From Hallerella sp964587155 (GTDB lineage Bacteria > Fibrobacterota > Fibrobacteria > Fibrobacterales > Fibrobacteraceae), in assembly GCA_964587155.1 (NCBI GenBank), contig CAZPKF010000003.1, positions 1-64,000 on the forward strand: 64,000 bases of DNA. Reading direction: 5' to 3'. Below are positions 16,963 to 23,942 of this stretch, in pieces. The notes under the pieces are model-generated. The model was given only the letters and a program-made list of their open reading frames with translations. It searched no databases and was not told where the DNA came from. How positions within the stretch are numbered: the stretch's first letter is position 1; every line of letters starts with the position of its first letter. The translations under genes and the position numbers were made by a program.

Positions 16963-17883
16963 AAATTGCTGAGAAGTCCGGCCGCTGTAAAAGCGCTTCT
17001 TTTCTCGAATCCAGTAACCGCCGAGAAGCGAGATTTTATTTTCACTGTTTTCGCCAAAACGCAAAGAAGGTCCGGCAAGGAAAATCGTATAACTCAACGG
17101 TTCCTTAAGATAAGAACCATTCGCCGTTTTGGAATTTCCCGTATTGTATTGGTTGATGTAACCCGCCAAAGCCCAGTGTTTCGTCACCGGCAAATAAACG
17201 TAAGCGATCAAGTCAATGATAAAGTCCCGGCTGAACACGGGAATGTTCCGGCGGTAATCAAAGCTTTTTCCTTCAAATTCGGTACTGATGTCCACCAACG
17301 TGAAATGCAGCCCGACCCCCATAAAAGCGTCTAATCCAAAGCTGTATTCCAAGTCAAAATAGAATGCAAAATTTTGCATGAAATCCACAGCGGATTCTTT
17401 AGAATAAACGCGCTCCGTAATCCAGTCCGCCGTCCAGGAGTCCGCGATACTCCCGTCTTTCGCATTGCTAGCCAAAGTCATTTCCACATTGGACTTAAAA
17501 TAGGTGTAGTGCTCGTAAAGGAAGCGTGCCTCAATTTGCGGATTCGTTTGAAACGGCCTTCCGCCGAGCCCCAGACGAAATCCTCCATAAAACGGCGAAA
17601 CTTCCAAATCCGCCGAAAAACGCAAGAATGCCGCATCTGCATCCAAGGGATTTCCATAGGGCAATTTGCGCAAAGGCTCTATCCAGTTGAAAGAAAGCGT
17701 GTTGACTTCCTGATTCAACCATTGTCCCCAAACAAAAGGCGTATTCCCCGCCACAGAAAAAGAGAGGTTGGGACCGTATTGCAACCGGTAAAGCCCGTTC
17801 ATATCAAAAATATCGGCCACGGCACATCCGACAAGCAGGGCCATACCCATGAAGACATTTTTGACCAAACGGGAAAATTTCAT
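16900..17883 (-). CDS. Outer-membrane-type beta-barrel protein, uncharacterised
   Basis: 327 residues. Signal peptide with a cysteine in the hydrophobic core (MALLVGCAVADIF). The body has alternating aromatic and polar residues, many Tyr/Phe/Trp and Gly-Asn-rich turns, for example FYGGFRLGLGGRPF and DLEYSFGLDAFMGVGLHFT, and ends in a barrel-like strand (QFLLHLQYQRNFGF). This pattern fits an outer membrane barrel; no specific family is recognised. ATG 17883 is chosen: it starts the signal peptide and TACTTTTG ends 5 nt upstream with no Shine-Dalgarno sequence, suggesting a leaderless transcript. Confidence 0.6.
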   Translation of the reverse strand: MKFSRLVKNVFMGMALLVGCAVADIFDMNGLYRLQYGPNLSFSVAGNTPFVWGQWLNQEVNTLSFNWIEPLRKLPYGNPLDADAAFLRFSADLEVSPFYGGFRLGLGGRPFQTNPQIEARFLYEHYTYFKSNVEMTLASNAKDGSIADSWTADWITERVYSKESAVDFMQNFAFYFDLEYSFGLDAFMGVGLHFTLVDISTEFEGKSFDYRRNIPVFSRDFIIDLIAYVYLPVTKHWALAGYINQYNTGNSKTANGSYLKEPLSYTIFLAGPSLRFGENSENKISLLGGYWIREKKRFYSGRTSQQFLLHLQYQRNFGFSIKPVPNR

Positions 17884-17888
17884 GCGCC

Positions 17889-17896
17889 CAAAAGTA
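17889..17896 (-). promoter_or_regulatory. TAnnTTTG element 5 nt before the 17883 start
   Basis: TACTTTTG on the minus strand, exact consensus, followed by GGCGC and ATG. Nearly the same TTTGGGCGC string precedes the divergent mlaE start. Confidence 0.4.
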
Positions 17897-18116
17897 AAAA
17901 AATTCCCGTTTTCTTGGATTGAATACCCAAGAAAAGGCGACAGAATGCACAAGGAGCGCCACAACCGTCTTCAAGTCCCTTCCATTCGCCCATTTTCAGG
18001 AAAAATGATTTCCCAAACGGAGACAGTTCTATGAATGGTCAAAGTTGTTCATCGGACATTTGCGCATTCCTGTCACCCATACAAGCCATTCATTCTAATT
18101 TTCCAATTTAGTTTGT

Positions 18117-18124
18117 TAAATTTG
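18117..18124 (+). promoter_or_regulatory. TAnnTTTG element 6 nt before mlaE
   Basis: TAAATTTG, exact consensus, followed by GGCGCG and the ATG at 18131. No ribosome site is visible, so the operon mRNA may be leaderless. Confidence 0.4.
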
Positions 18125-18130
18125 GGCGCG

Positions 18131-19201
18131 ATGGATATGGATTTTACGACAGTGCAACTTCCGCGGAAACTTTCCTCGAAAGAATTCATCGCCGTTCAAA
18201 AAAGCTGTTCCCGGATTCTTGAAAAGGGAAATTTGCGCGTGGACGGTTCCGCTCTTGCGCACTTCAATTTTTTAGAAGAATCCCTGCTGACATATTTGGC
18301 GGAAACAGCCGAAGCGAATCATCGAAAACTCATCTTACGCGGATTTTCCCCAAAGATTAAAGAACAACTGTCCCACCTGGCCCGCCACCCGGTTCCCGAA
18401 AAAGAAGAAGAAACTCCCATGAGCCCAGTAGAAAAATTGGGTGCCTCCGGATTTTTCTTCCTCGATGGTTTCAAAACATTCTTTTATTTGCTCAGCGAAT
18501 GCATCTACTGGACAATCTTTGAATCTTTTGACAAAAAGCGCTTGCCTTTCCACGGGACAGCCCTGCAATTGCTGCGTTTGGGCAGCGAAGCTTGCGGCAT
18601 CGTATTCCTGCTAGTCTTCCTTATCGCGTTCACGCTTTCCATTCAAAGCGCCGGCATGCTGAACACGGTTGGTGCAGCATCCTACCTTGCCGGCGGACTC
18701 GGATTTTTAATGTTTGCAGAAATCGGTCCCCTGCTGAGCTCCATCATCCTGGCCGGGCGTTCCGGGAGCGCCATTACAGCGGAAATTGCGAGCATGACTG
18801 TCGCCGAAGAAATCAAAGCGCTGCGGACAATGGGCATCGCTCCCATTCAATTTTTAGTTCTACCGCGATTCAAAGCCATGAGCATCGCCGTTCCCATCCT
18901 CTCTTTTTGTTCGTCTATCTTAGGATGCGTTGCGGGGATGATGGTCGGCGATCTGTTCTGCGAACTATCCCCTTATAATTATTGGTTTTCACTCAAAGAC
19001 GGCATCACGCTCCTCCTTATCGGAAAGAGCATGGTCAAGTCTCTCGTCTTCGGTTGGATTATCGCCTTGGTCGCCGCACAAAAAGGCTTGCGGGTCCGCG
19101 GAGGTGCCGATGCCGTCGGAAAAGCGACGACGTCTTGCGTTGTCACATCGATTTCCGGCATTATTATCGCCGATGCCATTTTCTCCTTCATCTTTTACTG
19201 A
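18131..19201 (+). CDS. mlaE: MlaE-type ABC transporter permease with N-terminal STAS-like domain
   Basis: 356 residues. Residues 1-95 resemble a STAS/MlaB-like domain fused to the permease; residues 130-356 are the MlaE permease with five or six helices. Key stretches are SEACGIVFLLVFLIAFTLS, EIGPLLSSIILAGRSGSAIT and AEIASMTVAEEIKALRTMGI, the last being the conserved signature. It is the membrane core of an MCE-type system that moves phospholipids between inner and outer membranes. The ATG at 18131 (or 18137) is chosen; the frame is open upstream but without support. mlaF follows after 8 nt. Confidence 0.9.
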   Translation: MDMDFTTVQLPRKLSSKEFIAVQKSCSRILEKGNLRVDGSALAHFNFLEESLLTYLAETAEANHRKLILRGFSPKIKEQLSHLARHPVPEKEEETPMSPVEKLGASGFFFLDGFKTFFYLLSECIYWTIFESFDKKRLPFHGTALQLLRLGSEACGIVFLLVFLIAFTLSIQSAGMLNTVGAASYLAGGLGFLMFAEIGPLLSSIILAGRSGSAITAEIASMTVAEEIKALRTMGIAPIQFLVLPRFKAMSIAVPILSFCSSILGCVAGMMVGDLFCELSPYNYWFSLKDGITLLLIGKSMVKSLVFGWIIALVAAQKGLRVRGGADAVGKATTSCVVTSISGIIIADAIFSFIFY

Positions 19202-19209
19202 GAACGCCA

Positions 19210-19992
19210 ATGTCCGCCGTCCTTGAAGTCAAGCATCTATGCGCCGGTTACGGCAAAAAGGTCGTGTTGAAAGACGTTTCCTTTTGCGTTGAAAAACGCG
19301 AAATCCGAATGATTCTCGGAGCTTCCGGTTGCGGAAAATCGACGCTATTGAACAACATTCTCAAACTTGAACGCATCATTTCCGGTAGCATTTCCTTTTT
19401 CGGCAAAGAAATTCCTAAAAAAGAACCCATTCCCGATGTCACCCGACGGCGCACAGGCGTTTTATTTCAAGGTGGAGCACTCCTCACCAATTTGACCGTC
19501 GCTGAAAACGTAGAGCTGCCCCTGCGCAGGAGCTATCCCAAACTTCCCCAAAAAACGTTAGACGAAATCGCAGCAGACCGCCTAGAAAAAGTTCACCTGC
19601 TAAACGCCTTTTACAAATTTCCCTCGGAACTTTCCGGTGGGATGCGGAAAAGGGCCGCACTAGCCCGCGCTATCGCTTTCGAACCGGAGCTTCTTTTTTG
19701 CGACGAACCCTCAGCCGGGCTTGATCCCGTCACTTCGCGCTCTCTCGACGAACTCTTACTGGAATTGCGCGATACGCTGGGAGTTTCCGTCGTCATTGTT
19801 TCTCACGAACTTGAAAGCATCAAGACGATTACAGACAAATTTATTTACCTCAAAGACGGGAATGTTTTGATGGACGCTTCTCTAGAGGATGGCATCCACT
19901 CGGACATTCCCGAAATCCGGGATTTTTTCGCCCGAGAATACAAGCACACGCCCGCTAACCGGGAACTGTACCACTTTGATTTTGAAGACTAG
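19210..19992 (+). CDS. mlaF: MlaF-type ABC transporter ATP-binding protein
   Basis: 260 residues with all ABC ATPase motifs: Walker A LGASGCGKSTLLN (near residue 39), Q-loop VLFQGGALL, signature ELSGGMRKRAALARAI, Walker B LLFCDEPSAGLDPV and switch histidine VIVSHEL. The QGGALLTNLTV segment and SGGMRKR are characteristic of the MlaF/Ttg2A branch. ATG 19210 is 8 nt after the mlaE stop; the longer frame is the out-of-frame shadow of mlaE. Works with MlaE and the following MCE protein; MlaD starts 8 nt downstream. Confidence 0.93.
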   Translation: MSAVLEVKHLCAGYGKKVVLKDVSFCVEKREIRMILGASGCGKSTLLNNILKLERIISGSISFFGKEIPKKEPIPDVTRRRTGVLFQGGALLTNLTVAENVELPLRRSYPKLPQKTLDEIAADRLEKVHLLNAFYKFPSELSGGMRKRAALARAIAFEPELLFCDEPSAGLDPVTSRSLDELLLELRDTLGVSVVIVSHELESIKTITDKFIYLKDGNVLMDASLEDGIHSDIPEIRDFFAREYKHTPANRELYHFDFED

Positions 19993-20000
19993 AGGATTTT

Positions 20001-20924
20001 ATGGACACAACTAAAATTGAGCGGATTCGACTGGGGATTTTTCTTCTGATTTGCTTTGGGGCAACCATCGGCTTCACCATTTTTATCGCTCAGCAACGCC
20101 TTTCCGACAGGAAGTCCAGCTACCACACCATTTTTTCGGAATCTGTCATCGGGCTTTCCATCGATGCCAAAGTCATGTTGAACGGTATCGAAGTGGGAAA
20201 CGTCACCCGCATCCATATCGACTCCACCAACTTGACAAATGTCGTCGTCCACTTTGATGTCCGCGAAGGAACTCCCATCAAGGCGGGAACCCGCGCCCAA
20301 ATGACCAGCGGAATTTCCCTGACCGGACAAAAGAGCCTAGTCCTTTCTGGTGGAGACGTTAGCGAGCCGGACATCCCCGAAGGCGGTCTTGTTCTTGCGG
20401 GAAAGAATATTTTCAACAAACTTTCCGGCCAAGCGGAAAGCACTCTCGAACGAGTCGATGATATTTTAAAACAATTGAACACCATCCTGTCCGAAGACAA
20501 CGCGGTCCGCATCGAAAACACTTTGAAAAATTTGGAAAAAGTCAGCGCCAACGCCAGTAAAATTTCGCAAGATGCCCAACAGCCCATGCGAGAAATCGCA
20601 TTATCCGCCTCCGCTTTGCGCAAGACTCTCGACGACATTCAAAAAGCGGAGCTGCCGCAAAAAATGGAAACCGATTTGGTGCTGCTCCAAGAAAAGATTC
20701 AAGACATCGACACCAAGACTATCAACCAAAACGTCGTATCCGCGCTGGAATCCATCAACAATCTTTCCCAACGCGCCGACCTCATCATGTACAACAACCA
20801 AGACCGGCTGGCCGAAATTCTCGATCAGCTGAATACGGTGCTTTCCAACCTTTCCGACTTTGCGCAAAAAATCAAGCAAAATCCATCATCCCTGATCCGC
20901 GCCGAAAAGAAGTCCGGACGTTAA
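20001..20924 (+). CDS. mlaD: MlaD/MCE-family lipid-binding protein
   Basis: 307 residues. One N-terminal membrane anchor (GIFLLICFGATIGFTIFIA), then an MCE domain (residues 40-125: SVIGLSIDAKVMLNGIEVGN and GISLTGQKSLVL), then a long alpha-helical region (residues 145-290) rich in Asn, Gln, Asp and Leu that is predicted coiled coil. MCE proteins form hexameric rings in the periplasm that carry lipids between the permease and outer membrane. The long coiled tail is more like YebT/PqiB or actinobacterial Mce than short MlaD and could form a needle-like tunnel. AGAGGA lies at proper distance before the ATG. Confidence 0.9.
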   Translation: MDTTKIERIRLGIFLLICFGATIGFTIFIAQQRLSDRKSSYHTIFSESVIGLSIDAKVMLNGIEVGNVTRIHIDSTNLTNVVVHFDVREGTPIKAGTRAQMTSGISLTGQKSLVLSGGDVSEPDIPEGGLVLAGKNIFNKLSGQAESTLERVDDILKQLNTILSEDNAVRIENTLKNLEKVSANASKISQDAQQPMREIALSASALRKTLDDIQKAELPQKMETDLVLLQEKIQDIDTKTINQNVVSALESINNLSQRADLIMYNNQDRLAEILDQLNTVLSNLSDFAQKIKQNPSSLIRAEKKSGR

Positions 20925-20938
20925 CCCTAGGAGCTTCC

Positions 20939-21553
20939 ATGAAAAAATCTCCCTTTATCCTTTTCATTGCCGCGGCTCTCAGCCTTTCCGCATGTGCCGG
21001 ATCTGGAACTCCGACGCGTTATTACACTTTAGCGGCATCGGGTTCTGCAAAAGCCACAGCCAAGCTTCCCTACAATCTGGTCGTCAAAAAATTTTCCGTT
21101 GACCCCGCTTACAACCAGACTCACATCGTCTATCGCGAATCGCCTTATGATTTCATGGCTTACAACAACGATCTCTGGGCGACAAATCCCGAGCATCAAG
21201 TAGCGACAGTCCTCGCCGAAGAACTGAAACACAGCGGTCTGTTTTCCAAAATTGAACTCCGCGCCACAGAAATTCCCGACTTGGAACTCGCCGGATTTTT
21301 AGTCGCCCTAGAAGAAGTCGACGTGGATTCTTCCGAACGTTTCGCCCGCGTCGCCCTGGAACTTTCCCTCCGCGATGTCAAAAAAGATACCCTGCTTTGG
21401 AAAAAAACATATGACGAAAACGAACGCCTCGCCGGAACCGAGCCTCGCGAAATCGCCAAAGCGGCATCCGTTTTGGTAAACCGATACGCCGAAGATGCCG
21501 TTCGGGAATTTGAACGGATTTTGTCCGGCAAAGCCGAATCTGCGGAATTTTGA
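20939..21553 (+). CDS. ABC-type transport auxiliary lipoprotein (PqiC-like)
   Basis: 204 residues. Lipoprotein signal peptide with lipobox LSAC (Cys19), followed by TRYYTLAASGS, the usual opening of the ABC_trans_aux/PqiC family, and YRESPYDFMAYNNDLWATNP, a conserved core (bearing the family R-x-x-P-Y and W motifs). In the Pqi system PqiC is an outer membrane lipoprotein that anchors the MCE tunnel. Last gene of the mlaEFD operon, 14 nt after mlaD and with AGGAG before the ATG, so it probably completes the transporter on the outer membrane side. Confidence 0.85.
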   Translation: MKKSPFILFIAAALSLSACAGSGTPTRYYTLAASGSAKATAKLPYNLVVKKFSVDPAYNQTHIVYRESPYDFMAYNNDLWATNPEHQVATVLAEELKHSGLFSKIELRATEIPDLELAGFLVALEEVDVDSSERFARVALELSLRDVKKDTLLWKKTYDENERLAGTEPREIAKAASVLVNRYAEDAVREFERILSGKAESAEF

Positions 21554-21650
21554 CCTCTAGTAACGGTAAAAAACAGACAAAACCCAAAAGTTTACATTTT
21601 CTGAATTCAAAAAAAATTATTTTACGGAGCGCAACTTTTTAGGAGCGATT

Positions 21651-22079
21651 ATGAATCTTTGCAAAAGTATGATAGTCGGAATGGCGCTGCTAGCCTTGAC
21701 CGCCTGCAACAGCCGCTATTCATCCCCTATCCTCGTCGAACGCGGCGTAGAACAATACGAACGCGAATATTTCGCCACAAAGGAAAGCATGGGCATTGAA
21801 AAGCGCCTCAAGGACATTTTCCTTCAAGGCTACATCGAAGAAGGCATGACCCAGGAAATGGTAAACCTTCTGTGGGGACCTCCCGATCATGAATTGCAAA
21901 ACGGTTACGTTTGGGAATACTTCACCCGCGATGGCCAGCTGATTACCCGTCTGAAGTGGAAAGATCCGGAAGTAGCCCGCATGAAAGGCTACGAAAGCGA
22001 ACTAGTCCTAGACAAAATTGAAGGGGACCGCTACGGTGGTTCGCAACCTCCTAAAAAGAGCTTGGAATCCGCCTACTGA
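21651..22079 (+). CDS. BamE/SmpA-like small lipoprotein
   Basis: 142 residues. Signal peptide with lipobox LTAC (Cys19). Residues 65-105 contain EEGMTQEMVNLLWGPPDHEL followed by YVWEYFTRDG, which matches the SmpA/BamE-like pattern GMT-x-x-x-V-x-x-x-x-G-x-P. BamE supports outer membrane protein assembly; this protein is longer and divergent, so only the fold family is claimed. It has its own strong ribosome site (TTAGGAGCG) and a 97-nt upstream region with TACATTTT at 21593-21600, and is followed by a terminator. Confidence 0.65.
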   Translation: MNLCKSMIVGMALLALTACNSRYSSPILVERGVEQYEREYFATKESMGIEKRLKDIFLQGYIEEGMTQEMVNLLWGPPDHELQNGYVWEYFTRDGQLITRLKWKDPEVARMKGYESELVLDKIEGDRYGGSQPPKKSLESAY

Positions 22080-22086
22080 TTTTAGA

Positions 22087-22117
22087 AAAGCGCAGCCGGC
22101 GGCTTCGCTTTTTTCTA
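22087..22117 (+). terminator. Terminator before tpiA
   Basis: AAGCG-AGCC pairs with GGCT-CGCTT (one internal mismatch), then TTTTTTC. It overlaps the promoter element of tpiA by a few bases. Confidence 0.6.
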
Positions 22118-22123
22118 CATTTG
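22116..22123 (+). promoter_or_regulatory. TAnnTTTG promoter element of tpiA
   Basis: TACATTTG, exact consensus, 41 nt before the tpiA ATG and directly against the preceding terminator T tract. Confidence 0.4.
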
Positions 22124-22164
22124 GCAACGAACAAACAACATCCCACTGAAGGAGTTTATCTATC

Positions 22165-22929
22165 ATGCGTCAGTATATCATTGCTGGAAACTGGAAAATG
22201 AACAAGACGGTCAGCGAAAGCGTCCAACTCGCCAAAGATATCGTTGAAGCCGTCAAAGATGTCAAGAAGACCGAAGTCGTCATTGCCCCAACCTATTTGG
22301 CAGCAGCAAAAGTCGCCGATGTCGTCAAGGGAACCAACGTGAAACTCGCCGTCCAAGACATTCATTGGAAGGACCAGGGTGCTTACACGGGCAAAGTTTC
22401 CGTAGACATGGTCAAGGAAATCGGTGCCGACTACATTATCATCGGCCATTCCGAACAGCGCCAGTATTTCCACGAAACCGAAGAAACGGTGAACCTCAAG
22501 GTCAAGAAGACTCTCGAAGCCGGCATCAAGGCCATTGTCTGCATCGGTGAAACTCTCGCCCAGCGCGAAGCCGGCACTTTGAAAGAAGTCCTCGGCCTCC
22601 AGATCAAGGGTGCGCTCGCCGGTGTTTCCGCCGAAGACGCAGATCAAAACATTGTCCTCGCTTACGAACCGGTTTGGGCCATTGGAACAGGTAAAACGGC
22701 AACGGACGAACAGGCTGAAGAAGCACACGCTTATATCCGTTCCGTCGTCAAGGAACTCTACGGCGAAAAAGTCGCAGACGATATGCGCATTCAATACGGC
22801 GGATCCATGAAGGGCGCAAATGCCGCTGGTCTCCTCGCTCAGCCGAACATTGACGGTGGACTCATCGGAGGCGCCGCTCTCAAGGCCGATACGTTCAAGG
22901 CTATCATCGACGCCGCCGAAGCGAAGTAA
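22165..22929 (+). CDS. tpiA: Triosephosphate isomerase
   Basis: 254 residues, normal length. It interconverts dihydroxyacetone phosphate and glyceraldehyde 3-phosphate. Visible: substrate lysine in AGNWKMNKTV (residues 7-16), catalytic histidine in IIIGHSEQRQYF (near 95), catalytic glutamate in VLAYEPVWAIGTGKTAT (near 167) with the mobile loop 6, and the phosphate loop IQYGGSMKGAN. GAAGGAG precedes the ATG. secG follows 20 nt downstream, the common tpiA-secG arrangement. Confidence 0.97.
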   Translation: MRQYIIAGNWKMNKTVSESVQLAKDIVEAVKDVKKTEVVIAPTYLAAAKVADVVKGTNVKLAVQDIHWKDQGAYTGKVSVDMVKEIGADYIIIGHSEQRQYFHETEETVNLKVKKTLEAGIKAIVCIGETLAQREAGTLKEVLGLQIKGALAGVSAEDADQNIVLAYEPVWAIGTGKTATDEQAEEAHAYIRSVVKELYGEKVADDMRIQYGGSMKGANAAGLLAQPNIDGGLIGGAALKADTFKAIIDAAEAK

Positions 22930-22949
22930 CCCTTTTTTCAGGAATCACT

Positions 22950-23345
22950 ATGTCAACACTTTTTTGGGTCGGAATCGTCATCCACATTTTCCTTTGCCTG
23001 TTCCTCATTCTGTTGATTCTCTTGCAGAACGACAAAATGGGCGGTCTTGCCGGACTCGGTGGAATGACCTCACAATCCGCATTTTCAACAGCAGGTGCCG
23101 CCACTTTCGTCCAAAAGCTCACTCGAATTGTGGGAATCGTTTACCTGGTACTCGTCTTCTTCTTGGGATACATGACCATTCAAGAAGACCGTTCGGCAAA
23201 TGAATCTTCCGCTTTGAAAAAAGCGGCAGCGGAACAGACGACGGCAGCCCCGGCTATTCCGGATGCAGCTCCCATCGCTGTGCCGGCAACAGCAGCTCCT
23301 GTTGAAAATTCTCAAGAAAGTCCCTTGACAAGCCCGGCGGAATAA
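22950..23345 (+). CDS. secG: SecG preprotein translocase subunit
   Basis: 131 residues. Two transmembrane helices (FWVGIVIHIFLCLFLILLIL and IVGIVYLVLVFFLGYM) flank the conserved QNDKMGGLAGLGGMTSQSAF loop with Gly-rich residues typical of SecG. SecG assists SecYE in protein export. The C-terminal 55 residues are an Ala/Pro/Glu/Thr-rich tail beyond the core, predicted disordered and located on the same side as the N-terminus. tRNA-Leu starts 31 nt after the stop, so the tRNA may be partly co-transcribed. Confidence 0.93.
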   Translation: MSTLFWVGIVIHIFLCLFLILLILLQNDKMGGLAGLGGMTSQSAFSTAGAATFVQKLTRIVGIVYLVLVFFLGYMTIQEDRSANESSALKKAAAEQTTAAPAIPDAAPIAVPATAAPVENSQESPLTSPAE

Positions 23346-23376
23346 ACTATATTTACGCCCGTAATCAAGTTCTAAC

Positions 23377-23461
23377 GCGGTCGTGGTGGAATTTGGTAGA
23401 CACGCTAGCTTGAGGTGCTAGTGCGAGCAATCGCTTGACAGTTCAAGTCTGTCCGACCGCA
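23377..23461 (+). tRNA. tRNA-Leu (anticodon GAG)
   Basis: 85 nt, class II with a long variable arm. Acceptor GCGGTCG pairs with CGACCGC; anticodon stem CTAGC/GCTAG holds loop TTGAGGT with GAG at 23412-23414, reading CTC/CTT. The variable arm is TGCGAGCAATCGCTTGACA-like. CCA is not encoded. TATATTTA (7/8 match to the -7 consensus) lies about 21 nt upstream, and a strong terminator follows. Confidence 0.95.
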
Positions 23462-23464
23462 TCA

Positions 23465-23503
23465 GGGTCCGGTTTCGCAAGAAGCCGGACCCTTTTGTTT
23501 TTT
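23465..23503 (+). terminator. Terminator after tRNA-Leu
   Basis: GGGTCCGG pairs with CCGGACCC, with an inner TTC/GAA pair set, then TTTTGTTTTTTT. Confidence 0.9.
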
Positions 23504-23504
23504 T

Positions 23505-23942
23505 AGCATCAACGTTTTCCATTAACAGCCAATACAAAACTGGCGTTCATCACGAAGACAGTCGCCATTTTCGCACGCAAACAGTCCAAAACAGAAAACA
23601 ATTCCAAATGATGAATCTTCATTCCTAACTTCTAACTTTTCAAAACGAACTGTCCGCACTTCACCAAAACGGCTCGTCGTTTGCCACTAACTTCGGGCGA
23701 ATTTACTTTCAACGAAAACGGAATTACCTTTGACGTAAAACCGTGCAAAGTTAGCCCATCCGCAGAAAAGGCTTTTTGTGCGAAACCCCACCCAAGAGAG
23801 TTTTCTGTCCGCGACTCCAATTCCGCATTCTGCATTATACATTCCTAATTAACAACTCTCGCCCCTTGCGAAAGCGACAGAATCCATCATTATTAACATT
23901 CATTTGCACCCAAACGAAAATCCTTTTCTATTTTTCAACCGT
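23505..23942 (+). repeat. Gene-free stretch with degenerate heptamer tracts (possible decayed repeat element)
   Basis: No credible gene is seen in these 438 nt. Two short tracts have a 7-nt period: about 23596-23645 (ATTCCTA, ACTTCTA, ACTTTTC) and 23821-23855 (TTCCGCA, TTCTGCA, TTATACA, TTCCTAA, TTAACAA). They flank about 170 nt in which both strands are open: 67 codons on minus (23632-23835) and about 58 codons on plus ending in the second tract. Neither frame has a ribosome site, and both run into the repeats, so they are not called as genes. The layout suggests a repeat unit or a remnant. The far right end holds the IDH promoter region. Confidence 0.4.

Noticed and set aside
18031..18111. 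26-codon ORF upstream of mlaE
   Set aside because: No ribosome site and no meaningful composition; the region is better explained as the mlaE promoter.
23632..23835. 67-codon minus-strand ORF in the gene-free stretch
   Set aside because: Starts inside a heptamer tract, has no ribosome site and an open complement; more likely part of a repeat element.
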